Source of the DNA: Embleya sp042956465
Lineage (GTDB): Bacteria > Actinomycetota > Actinomycetes > Streptomycetales > Streptomycetaceae
Assembly: GCF_042956465.1 (NCBI RefSeq)
Contig: NZ_JBIBGL010000001.1
Location: 1-64,000 of the forward strand
DNA length: 64,000 nt
Direction: 5' to 3'
This document shows, in pieces, positions 25,880 through 34,439 of the stretch. The translations under genes were made by a program, and so were the position numbers. Each line of letters starts with the position of its first letter. Positions within the stretch are counted from its first letter, which is position 1. The notes below the pieces were generated by a model, which had not been told where the DNA came from, made no database searches, and was given only the letters and a program-made list of their open reading frames with translations.

Positions 25880-26680
25880 ATGGATACCGGGGTCGACGGT
25901 CTTGTGGTCGAGGTCGAGGGTGGGGTCGCGACGCTGCGCATCGATCGACCGCAGGCTCGTGGGGCGCTGACCGCCGCGATGTGGGGGGCCTTGCCGGGGA
26001 TCCTGGCGGCGCTGGAAGCCGATCGCGCCGTGAGCGTGTTGGTGCTGACCGGTAGTGGCGGCGTGTTCTCGGCGGGCGCGGACATCCGCGAGTTGCGGGG
26101 GCACTACGCGACGGCCGAGGCGGCGGACGCCTATCACGCGCTGAACTCGGCTGCGGAGCGGGCGTTGGCGACGTTCGGCAAGCCGACGATCGCGTATGTG
26201 CAGGGGCCGTGCGTGGGCGGCGGGTGTCAGCTGGCGGCGGCGTGCGATCTGCGCTTCGCGGACACGACGGCGCGGTTCGGAGTGACGCCGGCCAAGCTCG
26301 GGATCGTCTACGACGCGGGATCCACCGCACGGCTGGCCGCGCTGGTGGGTGTGTCGACGGCCAAGTACCTGCTGTTCTCGGCCGAACTGATCGACGCGGC
26401 ACACGCGTTGCGGGTGGGCCTGGTGGACGACGTGTTCGATCCGACCGAGGCCGACGCGCGGGTCTACGCCTTCGCCGACACGATCGCGTCCCGCTCGCAG
26501 TTGACCATCCGGGCCGCGAAGGACCTGCTGATCACGGATCCCTCGATCACCCCCGAACCCGCCCGCCTCGCAACGTGGCGTGCCGAATGGGAGACCGAAT
26601 CCCGCACCTCGGCCGACGTCCGAGAGGGCCTGGCCGCCTTCACGGAACGGCGCGCCCCCCGCTTCGCTTGGCACCGCTGA
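25880..26680 (+). CDS. Enoyl-CoA hydratase/isomerase-family protein, catalytic glutamates replaced
   Basis: This 266-residue crotonase-fold protein has oxyanion-hole segments GVFSAGADIREL (about 61-72) and VQGPCVGGGCQLAAACDLRFA. In classical enoyl-CoA hydratase the residue after GGGC is the catalytic Glu; here it is Q117. The second catalytic Glu of the FGxPE motif is also absent (FGVTPAKLGIVYDAG). It may be an isomerase, thioesterase or non-standard acyl-CoA enzyme. The ATG follows a GGCGGCGGG-type weak ribosome site. It lies 77 bases after the MFS gene, with no clear operon partner. Confidence 0.85.
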   Translation: MDTGVDGLVVEVEGGVATLRIDRPQARGALTAAMWGALPGILAALEADRAVSVLVLTGSGGVFSAGADIRELRGHYATAEAADAYHALNSAAERALATFGKPTIAYVQGPCVGGGCQLAAACDLRFADTTARFGVTPAKLGIVYDAGSTARLAALVGVSTAKYLLFSAELIDAAHALRVGLVDDVFDPTEADARVYAFADTIASRSQLTIRAAKDLLITDPSITPEPARLATWRAEWETESRTSADVREGLAAFTERRAPRFAWHR

Positions 26681-27175
26681 GATGTTCGTGGCCGCATGGC
26701 CCTGATGGGTTCGGTCGGTTCGGGTTCGGCGGCTGTGGTTGCGAGGTGGGTGGCTTGGGTTGTGTGCCCACCCGCTCCACCCGTGGCGTTTGGTGTGGAG
26801 GTTGGGGTTTCAGGGGCTTCGAGGGGGCCTGCTCCGGCCCGGCGGCCCCCGGTGTGGTGAACCGCCGTTGGGTGGGTGGCTGCGGTGGGGAATCGGGCTT
26901 CCCTCGGGTCGCCGAGTTGGGCTGCGGTTCGGCGCGTCCGGCGTCTCCGACTCCGGTGCGCCCGCTTCACCGTGCCCGCGACTCCGGTGACCCCGACCGC
27001 CACCCCCGCGATCCCGGTCGCGCAGCTGAGCCGCGAATTGCCCCAAGTCGCCCGAAGGGTTGCGTACTTAGCATGTCGGTGGCTGTCTCCACAAGGGAGA
27101 ACACCGTGTGGTAACCGGTCGGTCACGCGTTTAGCCTGGCCGGGTTGCCGAGCGGAACGAGGGGGCGCCCGTTCC
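26681..27175. other. 495-bp intergenic region
   Basis: No gene could be supported. Open frames in both directions are long only because of base composition and show arginine/proline-rich shadows. The last 120 bases are somewhat less GC-rich (ttgcgtacttagcatgtcgg), so a promoter for the downstream membrane-protein gene could lie there. Confidence 0.5.
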
Positions 27176-28642
27176 ATGTCACGCACCACAGCACCGATGT
27201 CCGGAAGTGCAGCACGGTCGGCCGCAAGTACGGCGGGAGCGGCCGGAGCCATTGCGTCGTCGGCTCGGTCCGTCGGCGGGGTGGGGGTGCGTCGGCGGGT
27301 GAGGGCTCGGCCGCGGTTGCCCTCGTCCACGCCGGGGCGGTTGGTGGCGTTGGCGTTGCTGGTGGTCCTGACCCTGGTTCCCGTGTTCACCCTGTCGGTG
27401 TTGATCGCCGACCGTTCCGAGGCGACCGCGGCCGAGTTGAAGGACCGGCGGATCCCGGGTGTGCTCGCGCTCGATCAGGCCGCTGCCGCGTTGACCGAGG
27501 CCGATCGGGCCACCGCCACGAGCCTGGTGTCCGGCGCGTTCTCGTTGACCGGACCGGGTCAGGACTATCAGGACGCGGTCAAGCGGGCGAACCAGTTCCT
27601 CACCCTGGCCGCCGATCTGCACCGCGGCGACTCCGCCGCCCGGGCCCGGCTCACCGGCGTCAACGCGCTCATGGTCGAGTACACGATCATGGTCGGCCTG
27701 GCCCAGACCGGTGGCGACGGTCCGCTGTCCCTGGCCAACGTGTTCTACGCCTCCGATCTGCGGCGCTCGATCGTGACCAACCTGTACGAGCAGCGCCGGG
27801 AGGATCTGGCGGACATTCGTGCGGCCCGCTCCACGTGGTGGGTGGGCACGTACGTGGCGGTCCCGTTCGGCGCGACCGCGTTCGTGGCGCTGTTGCTCGT
27901 GCTGTTCGCGCATGCCTATCTGCGTCGTCGCTTCCGCCGTCGGACCAGCCCGCCGCTGTTGCTCGCCACCGCCGCGTTGGCCGCGCTGATCGCCTGGACC
28001 GTGCTGCACGCGCAGAGCACGCACGACCGGCTGGCCGAGGGCGCCGGGCGGCGGGTCGTCGAGCAGTCCGCGCTGTGGCAGGCCCGGACCGCCGTGCACG
28101 AGGTGGTCGGCACCGCGGCCCTGGACATCGCCTCCGGTGGCGTCCGGCGCGCGACCGACGTCAAGGCCGGCCTCACGCTTCGGGATCTGGTCGACCCGCT
28201 TCCGTCGGCGGCGGAGATCGACGTCCTGCGGGGCGGAGCGGATCCCCGGTTCGGCGGCCTGATCGCCACTGCCCTGGCCGAGGACCGCTCGTGGGCCCTG
28301 CGCGAGGCGGGTGCTCGGGCGCTGACCGCGGTGACCGCGCTGCGTACCGCCGCGGAGGGGGTCAGGGCCCAGGCTCCGCCGGGTGGCACCCGGGACGGCG
28401 GGCCCGGGACCGAGCTGCTGACCGGTCGGGATTCCGATCGCATGTCCGGCGCGGCCGACGACGCGCAGACGGCGTTGACCGACGCGCTGATCGTGGTTCG
28501 CCGGGCGGGCGACGCGGCGCTGGCGGAGGCCGCCGACGACGGCGGGCTCACCCTCGGTGGTCCGGTGACGTGCGTGGCCGTGCTCGTACTGACCCTCGCG
28601 GGTCTGCTGATCCGCCGCTTCGAATACGGGAGGCTTCGGTGA
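27176..28642 (+). CDS. Four-helix membrane protein with extracytoplasmic helical loops, possible sensor (GlnX-like layout)
   Basis: This 488-residue protein has a basic N-terminus, TM1 at about 63-86 (LVALALLVVLTLVPVFTLSVL), an extracytoplasmic helical loop of about 135 residues, TM2 at 223-247, TM3 at 260-280, a second outer region of about 180 residues and TM4 near 463-482. The outer loop (ATAAELKDRRIPGVLALDQA) resembles the four-helix-bundle sensor folds of chemoreceptors, but no kinase or HAMP domain follows. It overlaps the next gene, a solute-binding lipoprotein, by GTGA. That layout recalls mycobacterial GlnX-GlnH, where the membrane protein relays ligand binding to PknG. Here no kinase is adjacent. 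Identity with GlnX is an inference from topology only. Confidence 0.7.
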   Translation: MSRTTAPMSGSAARSAASTAGAAGAIASSARSVGGVGVRRRVRARPRLPSSTPGRLVALALLVVLTLVPVFTLSVLIADRSEATAAELKDRRIPGVLALDQAAAALTEADRATATSLVSGAFSLTGPGQDYQDAVKRANQFLTLAADLHRGDSAARARLTGVNALMVEYTIMVGLAQTGGDGPLSLANVFYASDLRRSIVTNLYEQRREDLADIRAARSTWWVGTYVAVPFGATAFVALLLVLFAHAYLRRRFRRRTSPPLLLATAALAALIAWTVLHAQSTHDRLAEGAGRRVVEQSALWQARTAVHEVVGTAALDIASGGVRRATDVKAGLTLRDLVDPLPSAAEIDVLRGGADPRFGGLIATALAEDRSWALREAGARALTAVTALRTAAEGVRAQAPPGGTRDGGPGTELLTGRDSDRMSGAADDAQTALTDALIVVRRAGDAALAEAADDGGLTLGGPVTCVAVLVLTLAGLLIRRFEYGRLR

Positions 28643-29970
28643 CCGAATCCGGCAGGCCGACACGGGAGTCCGCCGCGACCAGGCCCGGCAGGCCGTCGCG
28701 CAGGTCACCCCTGACCGGGCGCGGCAGGTTGAGGTCTGTGTTCGGCGCTCTGCTCCTGGTCGGCGCGGGGTGTCTTCCGGTGGCGTGTTCGACCGGTGGG
28801 TCGGACCGGGTGGTGGATGTGCTGGGCACCTGGGAGGGCAACGAACAGGAGGTGTTCGAGGACGTGGTGGCGCCGTTCGAGGAGGACACCGGGATCGACG
28901 TGCGCTTCAAGGGCACTCGTGATGTCGCGGCGGTGTTGGCCGGTCTGGTGGACGAGGGTGATCCACCGGAGATCGCGGTGCTCAGTTCGCCCGGCGACCT
29001 GTTGCACTACGCCAAGACGAACAAGCTCGCGCCGCTGGACGGGCTTCACCCGGGATACGCGCCGGAGTGGTTGGCGCCGGGCCGGGTGAACGGGCGGCAG
29101 TTGGCGGTCGTGCTGAAGGCGGCGCTCAAGAGCACCATTTGGTTCAACCCGGCCAAACTTGCCCGGGTAGGCGATCCGGAGCCGACCACGTGGACGCAAC
29201 TCCAGGCCACCACCGCCAAGTTGCGGGCCGCCGGGATCACCCCGTGGTGCATGGGACTGGCCTCCAGCACCACGTCCGGCTGGCCGGGCACCGACTGGAT
29301 CGAGGATCTCGTGCTGGCCCGCTCGGGTTCGGACATCTACGACGCCTGGACGGGTGGCCGACTGTCCTGGCAGTCCAAGGAGATCCGGGCCGCGTGGCAG
29401 GCCTGGGGCGAGTTGTCGACCACCCCGGACACCGTCCCGGGCGGGTCGATCGGCACGCTGCTGACCGGGTTCGACAAGTCGGCCGAGCTGCTGGACCCGC
29501 GCGGCGGCTGTGTGTTCGACCACCAGGGCTCGTTCGTGTCCGGCAACTACGCGGCCCGGACGCCGCCCGGCACCCGGCGCGACTACGACACGTTCGCCTT
29601 CCCCGGTTTCGGCACCCCGTCCCCACGCGAGGTGGCGGGTGATGTCGCGGCGATGTTCCATGCGACCCCGGCCGCCCGGGACCTGCTCGATTACCTCATC
29701 AGTACGCGGGCGCAGCAACGTTGGGTCCGGTCGGGCACCGCGCTGTCCCCGGATCGCAACGTGTCGTCGACGGCCTACCGGGACGAGGTGACCCAGGCCC
29801 TGGGCGCCGAGTTGGCCGGTGCGCCCGAGATCCGCTTCGATGCGTCCGACCTGATGCCGACCACGATGCGCAGCGCGTTCCAACGCGCGGTGTCCGCCTA
29901 CGTGTCCGCCCCCGGGGACCTGGATCGCATCCTGGACGACCTGGATCGGGTACGAGCCATGGCGTACTGA
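28639..29970 (+). CDS. Orphan extracellular solute-binding lipoprotein (family 1 type)
   Basis: This 443-residue protein has an arginine-rich N-terminus, a hydrophobic segment and the lipobox LPVAC with C50. The mature part fits family 1 (carbohydrate-type) binding proteins: TGIDVRFKGTRDVAAVL, DPPEIAVLSSPGDL and the C-terminal YLISTRAQQRWVRSGTALSP. The GTG start overlaps the stop of the upstream membrane-protein gene and has GGGAGG in front. No permease or ATPase is encoded nearby, so it probably acts with the upstream membrane protein as a ligand sensor, or with a permease encoded elsewhere. Confidence 0.82.
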   Translation: MTESGRPTRESAATRPGRPSRRSPLTGRGRLRSVFGALLLVGAGCLPVACSTGGSDRVVDVLGTWEGNEQEVFEDVVAPFEEDTGIDVRFKGTRDVAAVLAGLVDEGDPPEIAVLSSPGDLLHYAKTNKLAPLDGLHPGYAPEWLAPGRVNGRQLAVVLKAALKSTIWFNPAKLARVGDPEPTTWTQLQATTAKLRAAGITPWCMGLASSTTSGWPGTDWIEDLVLARSGSDIYDAWTGGRLSWQSKEIRAAWQAWGELSTTPDTVPGGSIGTLLTGFDKSAELLDPRGGCVFDHQGSFVSGNYAARTPPGTRRDYDTFAFPGFGTPSPREVAGDVAAMFHATPAARDLLDYLISTRAQQRWVRSGTALSPDRNVSSTAYRDEVTQALGAELAGAPEIRFDASDLMPTTMRSAFQRAVSAYVSAPGDLDRILDDLDRVRAMAY

Positions 29971-30295
29971 TCGGGCCCGGGTCGGGAGCGGGGTCGGCCG
30001 CCGGGCGAGCACATCGGAGGCGGTCGGCAGTCGTGCCGGCGAGGTCGTCGGGCCGATCGATCGAGGGCGGCGCACACACGCCCCGGCGGCCCGGGAAGGG
30101 ACGACGCGGGCCCGCCCCGGCCGGGCCCGCCTCGTCTCGAAGTGTTCGCCACGCTCCCTGGCGAACACCTGCAATCTTGGCCCCTCAACCGGCTACTCAT
30201 GCGTATCCGGAGTGAAGTTCTTGAGAATTTTACCTTTCTCCGCACAACCATAGAGGCATTTGCCCCGATATTCGGGGTTCGTTCCAGGCGGAACC
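29971..30295. other. Convergent intergenic region
   Basis: No gene is supported. It holds a strong hairpin at 30100-30136, a small hairpin CCCCGA-TAT-TCGGGG at 30263-30277 just beyond the phosphotransferase stop, and an AT-rich patch around 30210-30250. Confidence 0.6.
30100..30136. terminator. Convergent terminator hairpin
   Basis: GACGACGCGGGCCCG pairs with CGGGCCCGCCTCGTC with one mismatch across a seven-base loop. It lies between the solute-binding gene and the convergent phosphotransferase gene. Confidence 0.78.
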
Positions 30296-31426
30296 TCACT
30301 CCTCCAGCGTGTCCCGGGCAATGTCTGCCAAACCGGATACCAGGGCCACGATCCGTGCTCGACGCGCACCCGACGCATTCGTCCCGCGACGCAGTGCACC
30401 CGCACAGACGATCGCCAGCTTGATCACCGCGAACGCTTCCCAGAACGGGATGTGACGGATGCTCAGCTCGGCGGCCCGACCGGCGGCCCGATCGAGGGCC
30501 CACCCGGTGGCCGATTCGGCGGTTGCGGCGCGGTATTCGGCGACCAGTTCGGGTGCCGTGGGCAACCCCGGGTTGGCGTCCGGCAGATGCCCGCCCCGCT
30601 CGGCGAACAACAACCGGCCCGCCGGCCCCCAATACGCCAGCAACTGGCCGAGATCCGCCTCCGGCGGCCCGAGCGTGGCCATCTCCCAGTCGAGCACCGC
30701 CAGCACCCGGTCGGGACGGGCCCGTTCGTACATCACGTTCGCCAGGTTGTAGTCGCCGTGCACGATCCGCTGCGGACCCGCCGTCGGCGTCCGGGCGGAC
30801 AGGGCGGCCAGCACCTCGTCGATCGCGGGCACCGGATCCGCGCCGGACGCCGCCCATTGCCGCCGCCAGCGGCGCAACTGGCGTACCGGGTACGGCTCCG
30901 GCCGGGCGTACTCGGCCAGGCCCACCGCGCCCGGGTCCACCGCGTGCAGCACGGCCAGGGTCCGAGCCAGCGCGCGCCCGGCCGCCGCGGCGGTGGACGC
31001 GGGCAACTCCCGCACCGCATCGGCCCGGGCATGCACGACCCCGTCCAGCCGAGCCATCAGATAGAACGGCGTACCGATCACCGCCGGGTCCGAACACAGC
31101 GCGACCATCGGTGCGACCGGCACCGCGCTGCCCGCCAACGCGGCCTGGAACCGGTATTCGCGGTCCATGTCGTGCGCGGTGGGCAGTCCGCCGCGCGCCG
31201 GTGGCGTGCGCAGCACCAGGTCGGCGCCGCCGCCCCGGACCCGGTATGTGGGATTGGACGATCCGCCCGCCAGCGGCTCGATCCGCGGCTCGACCCCGGG
31301 CGCCAGCACGCCGTGCGCCACCGACCACGCGGTGAATGCGCGCAGTTGCGCCGCGTCCAGGGTTGTCGAGCCGGGTGTCGCCCCGCCCGACGACGTCCGG
31401 CCCGGCGCCGTCGGCCCCGCCGTCAC
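30296..31426 (-). CDS. Phosphotransferase-family (APH-fold) protein, ACAD10/ACAD11-type partner
   Basis: This 376-residue protein has the aminoglycoside-phosphotransferase/choline-kinase fold. The N lobe has LAGGSSNPTYRV and LVLRTPP; the catalytic Brenner motif is IVHGDYNLANVMYE and the metal motif VLDWEMATLG. It is translationally coupled to the upstream acyl-CoA dehydrogenase gene by GTGA. In animals the same two domains are fused in ACAD10 and ACAD11, which process 4-hydroxyacyl-CoAs via a phosphorylated intermediate. A similar role in acyl-CoA catabolism is more likely than antibiotic resistance. The actual acyl substrate is unknown. Confidence 0.87.
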   Translation of the reverse strand: MTAGPTAPGRTSSGGATPGSTTLDAAQLRAFTAWSVAHGVLAPGVEPRIEPLAGGSSNPTYRVRGGGADLVLRTPPARGGLPTAHDMDREYRFQAALAGSAVPVAPMVALCSDPAVIGTPFYLMARLDGVVHARADAVRELPASTAAAAGRALARTLAVLHAVDPGAVGLAEYARPEPYPVRQLRRWRRQWAASGADPVPAIDEVLAALSARTPTAGPQRIVHGDYNLANVMYERARPDRVLAVLDWEMATLGPPEADLGQLLAYWGPAGRLLFAERGGHLPDANPGLPTAPELVAEYRAATAESATGWALDRAAGRAAELSIRHIPFWEAFAVIKLAIVCAGALRRGTNASGARRARIVALVSGLADIARDTLEE

Positions 31427-32715
31427 GGCAGGTCCAGCCAGGTCGCGTAGCGCTGCTCCGCGACCGCGCGCCGGGTCGGGATGTGCTCGCTCGGCCACCC
31501 CTCGACCGCGGTGTGGCCGCGCAGCGCGAGCTTGGCGACCTGCGCGACGTGCACCTCGTCCGCTCCGTCGGACAACCGGAAGTTGCGCGCGAGCCGGTAC
31601 ATCTCCTCCAGCGGCAGGTCGGTCGAGTAACCCAGCGCACCGTGCACCTGGATCGCCCGGTCCACCACGTCGTGCAGCACCTGCGCACCCCAGTACTTGA
31701 CCTCGGAGACCGCCTGCCGGGCCGCCTTGGGGCCCTCGTGGTCCCAGGTCCAGGCGGCCTTGAGGGTCATCAGGCGCAGCGCCTCGATCTCGATCGTGGA
31801 CTTGGTCACCATCTGCTGGACGAGTTGGTGCTCGGCCAGCAACCGGCCGTGCGAGCGCCGGGACAGGGCCCGTTCGCAGAGCATGTCGAAGGCCCGGCGG
31901 CACTGGCCGATCCAGCGCATCGTGTGGTGGATCCGGCCGCCGTTGAGCCGCTTCTGGGCGAGCGTGAACGCATCGCCGGGGGCGCCGATCAGGTGGGTCC
32001 CCGGCACTCGGCAGCCCTCGAAGCGGATCTCCGCGTGGCCGCCCAGGTTCGCCGTCGCGGCGCCGTCGTAGGGGTGGTGCATGGTGTGTACGTCCCGCAC
32101 GATCCGCATCCCCGGGGTGTCCCGTTCGACCACGAACATCGAGGCCCGGCGGTGCGGTTCGGCCTCGGGTTCGGTGACCGCGAAGACCAGGACGAAGTCC
32201 GCCCGACGTGCGTTGGAGGCGAACCACTTGTGCCCGTCGAGCACCCAGTCGTCGCCGTCCCGCACCGCCCGGGTCCGGATGCCGGTCGGGTCGGAGCCGG
32301 CCGTATGCGGCTCGGTCAGCGAGAACGAACTGGTCAGCCGGCCCGCCAGGAGCGGCCACAACCAGCGCTCCTTCTGGGCCTCGCTCGCGCCCACCGCGAG
32401 CAGTTCGCTGTTGCCCGAGTCCGGCGCCTGGTTGCCGAAGATCGCCGGTGCGGAGGGGGTCCGGCCGAGGATCTCGTGCATCAGGGCCAGTCGTAGCTGG
32501 CCGAAACCGCCGCCGCCCAGCGCCGGATCCAGGTGCGCGGCCCACAGGCCGCGGTCCTTGACCGCCTGCTTGAGCGGCTCGGTGACGGCCCGCCAGTTGT
32601 CCGCGCTCATCCGGGTTCGGACCAGGTCGAGCGGTTCGATCTCGTCGACCACGAGCCGGCGGATCCAGTCGAGTTCGGCCGCGACGTCCGGGTCGGTGCT
32701 GAAGTCCCATGCCAT
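31423..32715 (-). CDS. Acyl-CoA dehydrogenase (ACAD11-like)
   Basis: This 430-residue FAD-dependent dehydrogenase desaturates an acyl-CoA at C2-C3 and passes electrons to ETF. Family motifs are SSFSLTEPHTAGSDP (FAD contacts), DWVLDGHKWFASNARRADF, TMHHPYDGAATANLGGHAEIRFE, AQKRLNGGRIHHTMRWIGQ and the C-terminal VHGALGYSTDLPLEEMYRLARNFRLSDGADE. The ATG start is standard. It is first in an operon with the APH-fold kinase and lies downstream of a MarR gene on the same strand. An AT-rich palindrome between that gene and this start is a plausible operator. Confidence 0.93.
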   Translation of the reverse strand: MAWDFSTDPDVAAELDWIRRLVVDEIEPLDLVRTRMSADNWRAVTEPLKQAVKDRGLWAAHLDPALGGGGFGQLRLALMHEILGRTPSAPAIFGNQAPDSGNSELLAVGASEAQKERWLWPLLAGRLTSSFSLTEPHTAGSDPTGIRTRAVRDGDDWVLDGHKWFASNARRADFVLVFAVTEPEAEPHRRASMFVVERDTPGMRIVRDVHTMHHPYDGAATANLGGHAEIRFEGCRVPGTHLIGAPGDAFTLAQKRLNGGRIHHTMRWIGQCRRAFDMLCERALSRRSHGRLLAEHQLVQQMVTKSTIEIEALRLMTLKAAWTWDHEGPKAARQAVSEVKYWGAQVLHDVVDRAIQVHGALGYSTDLPLEEMYRLARNFRLSDGADEVHVAQVAKLALRGHTAVEGWPSEHIPTRRAVAEQRYATWLDLP

Positions 32716-32723
32716 GGCCGGAC

Positions 32724-32742
32724 GTTAACCCGGTTAATTAAC
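32724..32742. promoter_or_regulatory. Putative operator upstream of acyl-CoA dehydrogenase
   Basis: GTTAACCCGGTTAATTAAC contains the perfect palindrome GTTAATTAAC and a GTTAAC half-repeat. Such AT-rich sequence is exceptional here and lies 8-27 bases before the dehydrogenase start. The MarR protein encoded 190 bases upstream is the likely but unproven ligand. Confidence 0.6.
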
Positions 32743-32929
32743 AAGGTCAATCATCTTCCCGGGCGGACGCACCGCGCGGCCCACCGGGCGACCGAGACCG
32801 CCGCCGCGCCGGGCCACGGAACCCCGAGCCACCGGCCCGCCCGCCCCGGGCTGTCTGGCCGACGCGAACAGGACCGACACGAAGGGGGCCGATCCGACCC
32901 GGGTCGTCCCGAGTCGGCCCGCCCGGCCG

Positions 32930-33388
32930 TCACTCCGCGTCGAGCGGCCCGCGCAGATCCGCGACCAGGCGCTGCATCCGGTCGGCCAGATCGGTGAGTT
33001 CCGCGGCCGTCCAGCCGGCCAACTGGCGGGCCAGCATCGCGTCGTTGGCCGCCACGAACAGCCGGTAGGCCTCGCGCCCGTGCTCGGTGGCCTCCAGCAG
33101 CGCCACCCGGCCGTCGTCGGGGGCGGTGACCCGGATCGTGTAGCCACCCTCCTCCAGGATCCGGATCTGCCTACTCAGCGCGGCCGGTTGGATGTCGGCG
33201 CGCTCGGCCAACTCGGTCGGTCGGATCGGGCCGAAGTCGATGATGCGATGCAGCACGCCGATCGCGACCAGGCTGAGCGGCACGCCGGAGCGCTCGACGT
33301 GCAGGGCGTCCAGCCGGCGACTGCTCATCAGTCTGCGGATCGAGCTGATCGCCTCGTTGATCCTGCGTCGGCTCTCCACGTCGGTCAT
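32930..33388 (-). CDS. MarR-family transcriptional regulator
   Basis: This 152-residue winged-helix regulator has the recognition region RPTELAERADIQPAALSRQIRILEEGGYTIRV and the wing DDGRVALLEATEHGREAYRLF, with a C-terminal dimerisation helix (MLARQLAGWTAAELTDLADRMQRLV). The ATG (MTDVESRRRINEAI) is the first conserved start. It is encoded just upstream of, and in the same direction as, the acyl-CoA dehydrogenase/kinase operon, which makes it a candidate regulator of that operon with an acyl-CoA or fatty-acid ligand. Confidence 0.9.
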   Translation of the reverse strand: MTDVESRRRINEAISSIRRLMSSRRLDALHVERSGVPLSLVAIGVLHRIIDFGPIRPTELAERADIQPAALSRQIRILEEGGYTIRVTAPDDGRVALLEATEHGREAYRLFVAANDAMLARQLAGWTAAELTDLADRMQRLVADLRGPLDAE

Positions 33389-33590
33389 GGGCGTCAGCGT
33401 ACGGGGCCGCCTGTCGGGCGACTTCGTCGCCGGCTCACGACGGTTGCAACCCCGGTGCGCACATCGGCCGGCCGGCGGGGAGAGGCGGGCGGAGCCGCCG
33501 GGTCGGGGTGCCGGTGCGCCTGCCACACGTTCGAGCCAATCGGCGCCGTACCCCTGTCCGGACGGCCCTTCGTCCTCAACACTGATCTTC

Positions 33591-34205
33591 GTGCATGCCG
33601 AGGTGGTCGTCGTCGACCCGCGAAACGATTCCGGAGAGCGCGCGTTCGCGCTCACCACGCCCGAGGCCGCCGTGGTGGTGGCCGCCGCGTCGACCGTGCC
33701 GGTGGGTGGGTGTGGGCACGGCATGGACTGGTTCCTGCGTCGACTGGGCGTGCACCTGCTGGCCCGGTTGACCGACCGGCCGGACCGGGGGATAGCCGAC
33801 TGTCTGGCCGACACCATCGCCGAGACCGCCGCGCTGCACGGGGCCCGCTGCGACCTCGCGCACGACGCCACCCCGGCCGCGTCGGTGGTCGCGTGCCGGG
33901 TGCTGGTGCACGACCTGCAATACCTGGTGCTGGGCCCCGGGGTGGTGAAACTGCACCACCCCGGGGGCCCGACCAGCCGGATGACCGGCCCCGACGGCCC
34001 GCTGGCGGCGGTCCGGGCCCGCCCGAGCATCGCCGCACACGCCACCACCGGCACCGCGCGCCTGCACACCCTCACCGGCGCATCACTGACGGCCGACGCC
34101 ACCGGCCACCCGGGCGCCCGGATCACCCTGACCTTCCGGCCCGGCCCGATCCCACCCGCCCCGTCCTCCGGCCGCCGATTCGGCCGCGGCACCCACGAGC
34201 CCTGA
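33591..34205 (+). CDS. Degenerate PP2C-like protein
   Basis: This protein of about 204 residues has an order of segments recalling actinobacterial PP2C-like phosphatases: RNDSGERAFALTTPEAAVVVAA, then GHGMDWFLRRLGVHLLARL, an ADTIAETAALHGARCDLAHDATPAASVVACRV stretch and LQYLVLGPGVVKL. The metal-binding aspartates expected in the DGxG and GDS-type motifs are missing (VAAAST, LGPG), so it is probably not catalytic. The GTG start is uncertain; the frame is open further upstream without resemblance. Third-position GC is high, supporting real coding. It is divergent from the MarR gene. Confidence 0.6.
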   Translation: MHAEVVVVDPRNDSGERAFALTTPEAAVVVAAASTVPVGGCGHGMDWFLRRLGVHLLARLTDRPDRGIADCLADTIAETAALHGARCDLAHDATPAASVVACRVLVHDLQYLVLGPGVVKLHHPGGPTSRMTGPDGPLAAVRARPSIAAHATTGTARLHTLTGASLTADATGHPGARITLTFRPGPIPPAPSSGRRFGRGTHEP

Positions 34206-34217
34206 GGCCGGGGCCGC

Positions 34218-34385
34218 CCCGGGTGCCTCGAGACCCGGGGCCCCGGGCCTCGGGCTCCGGGCTCCGGGTCTCGGGCCCCGGCCGCCGGAGCGCCGGCACC
34301 CCGAGGACCCGGGCCCTCGGGGCCGGCACCCCGAAGATCCGGGCCCTCGGGCCCGGCCGGCGGACGGCCCGCGGCCCCGGCACCT
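34218..34385. repeat. GC-only repeat and hairpin cluster between convergent genes
   Basis: The stretch is built from CCGGGCCTCGGGCTCCGGG-like blocks, then two 32-bp direct repeats with the pattern GCCGGCACCCCGAxGAxCCG followed by GGCCCTCGGG, plus several self-complementary CCCGGGCC cores. It lies between the PP2C-like gene and the convergent liv operon, and probably forms transcript-ending structures. Confidence 0.7.
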
Positions 34386-34439
34386 CCGACCCACCGCACG
34401 GCGACGGCGCATCACCCCCGACCCGCCCGACCCAGGCGG

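Noticed and set aside
26681..27175. Open frames on both strands in the gap before the membrane-protein gene
   Set aside because: Composition is arginine/proline-rich as expected for shadow frames, there is no ribosome site, and no family resemblance.
30296..31426. Aminoglycoside resistance gene
   Set aside because: The fold is shared, but coupling with an acyl-CoA dehydrogenase and the ACAD10/11 layout indicate acyl metabolism.
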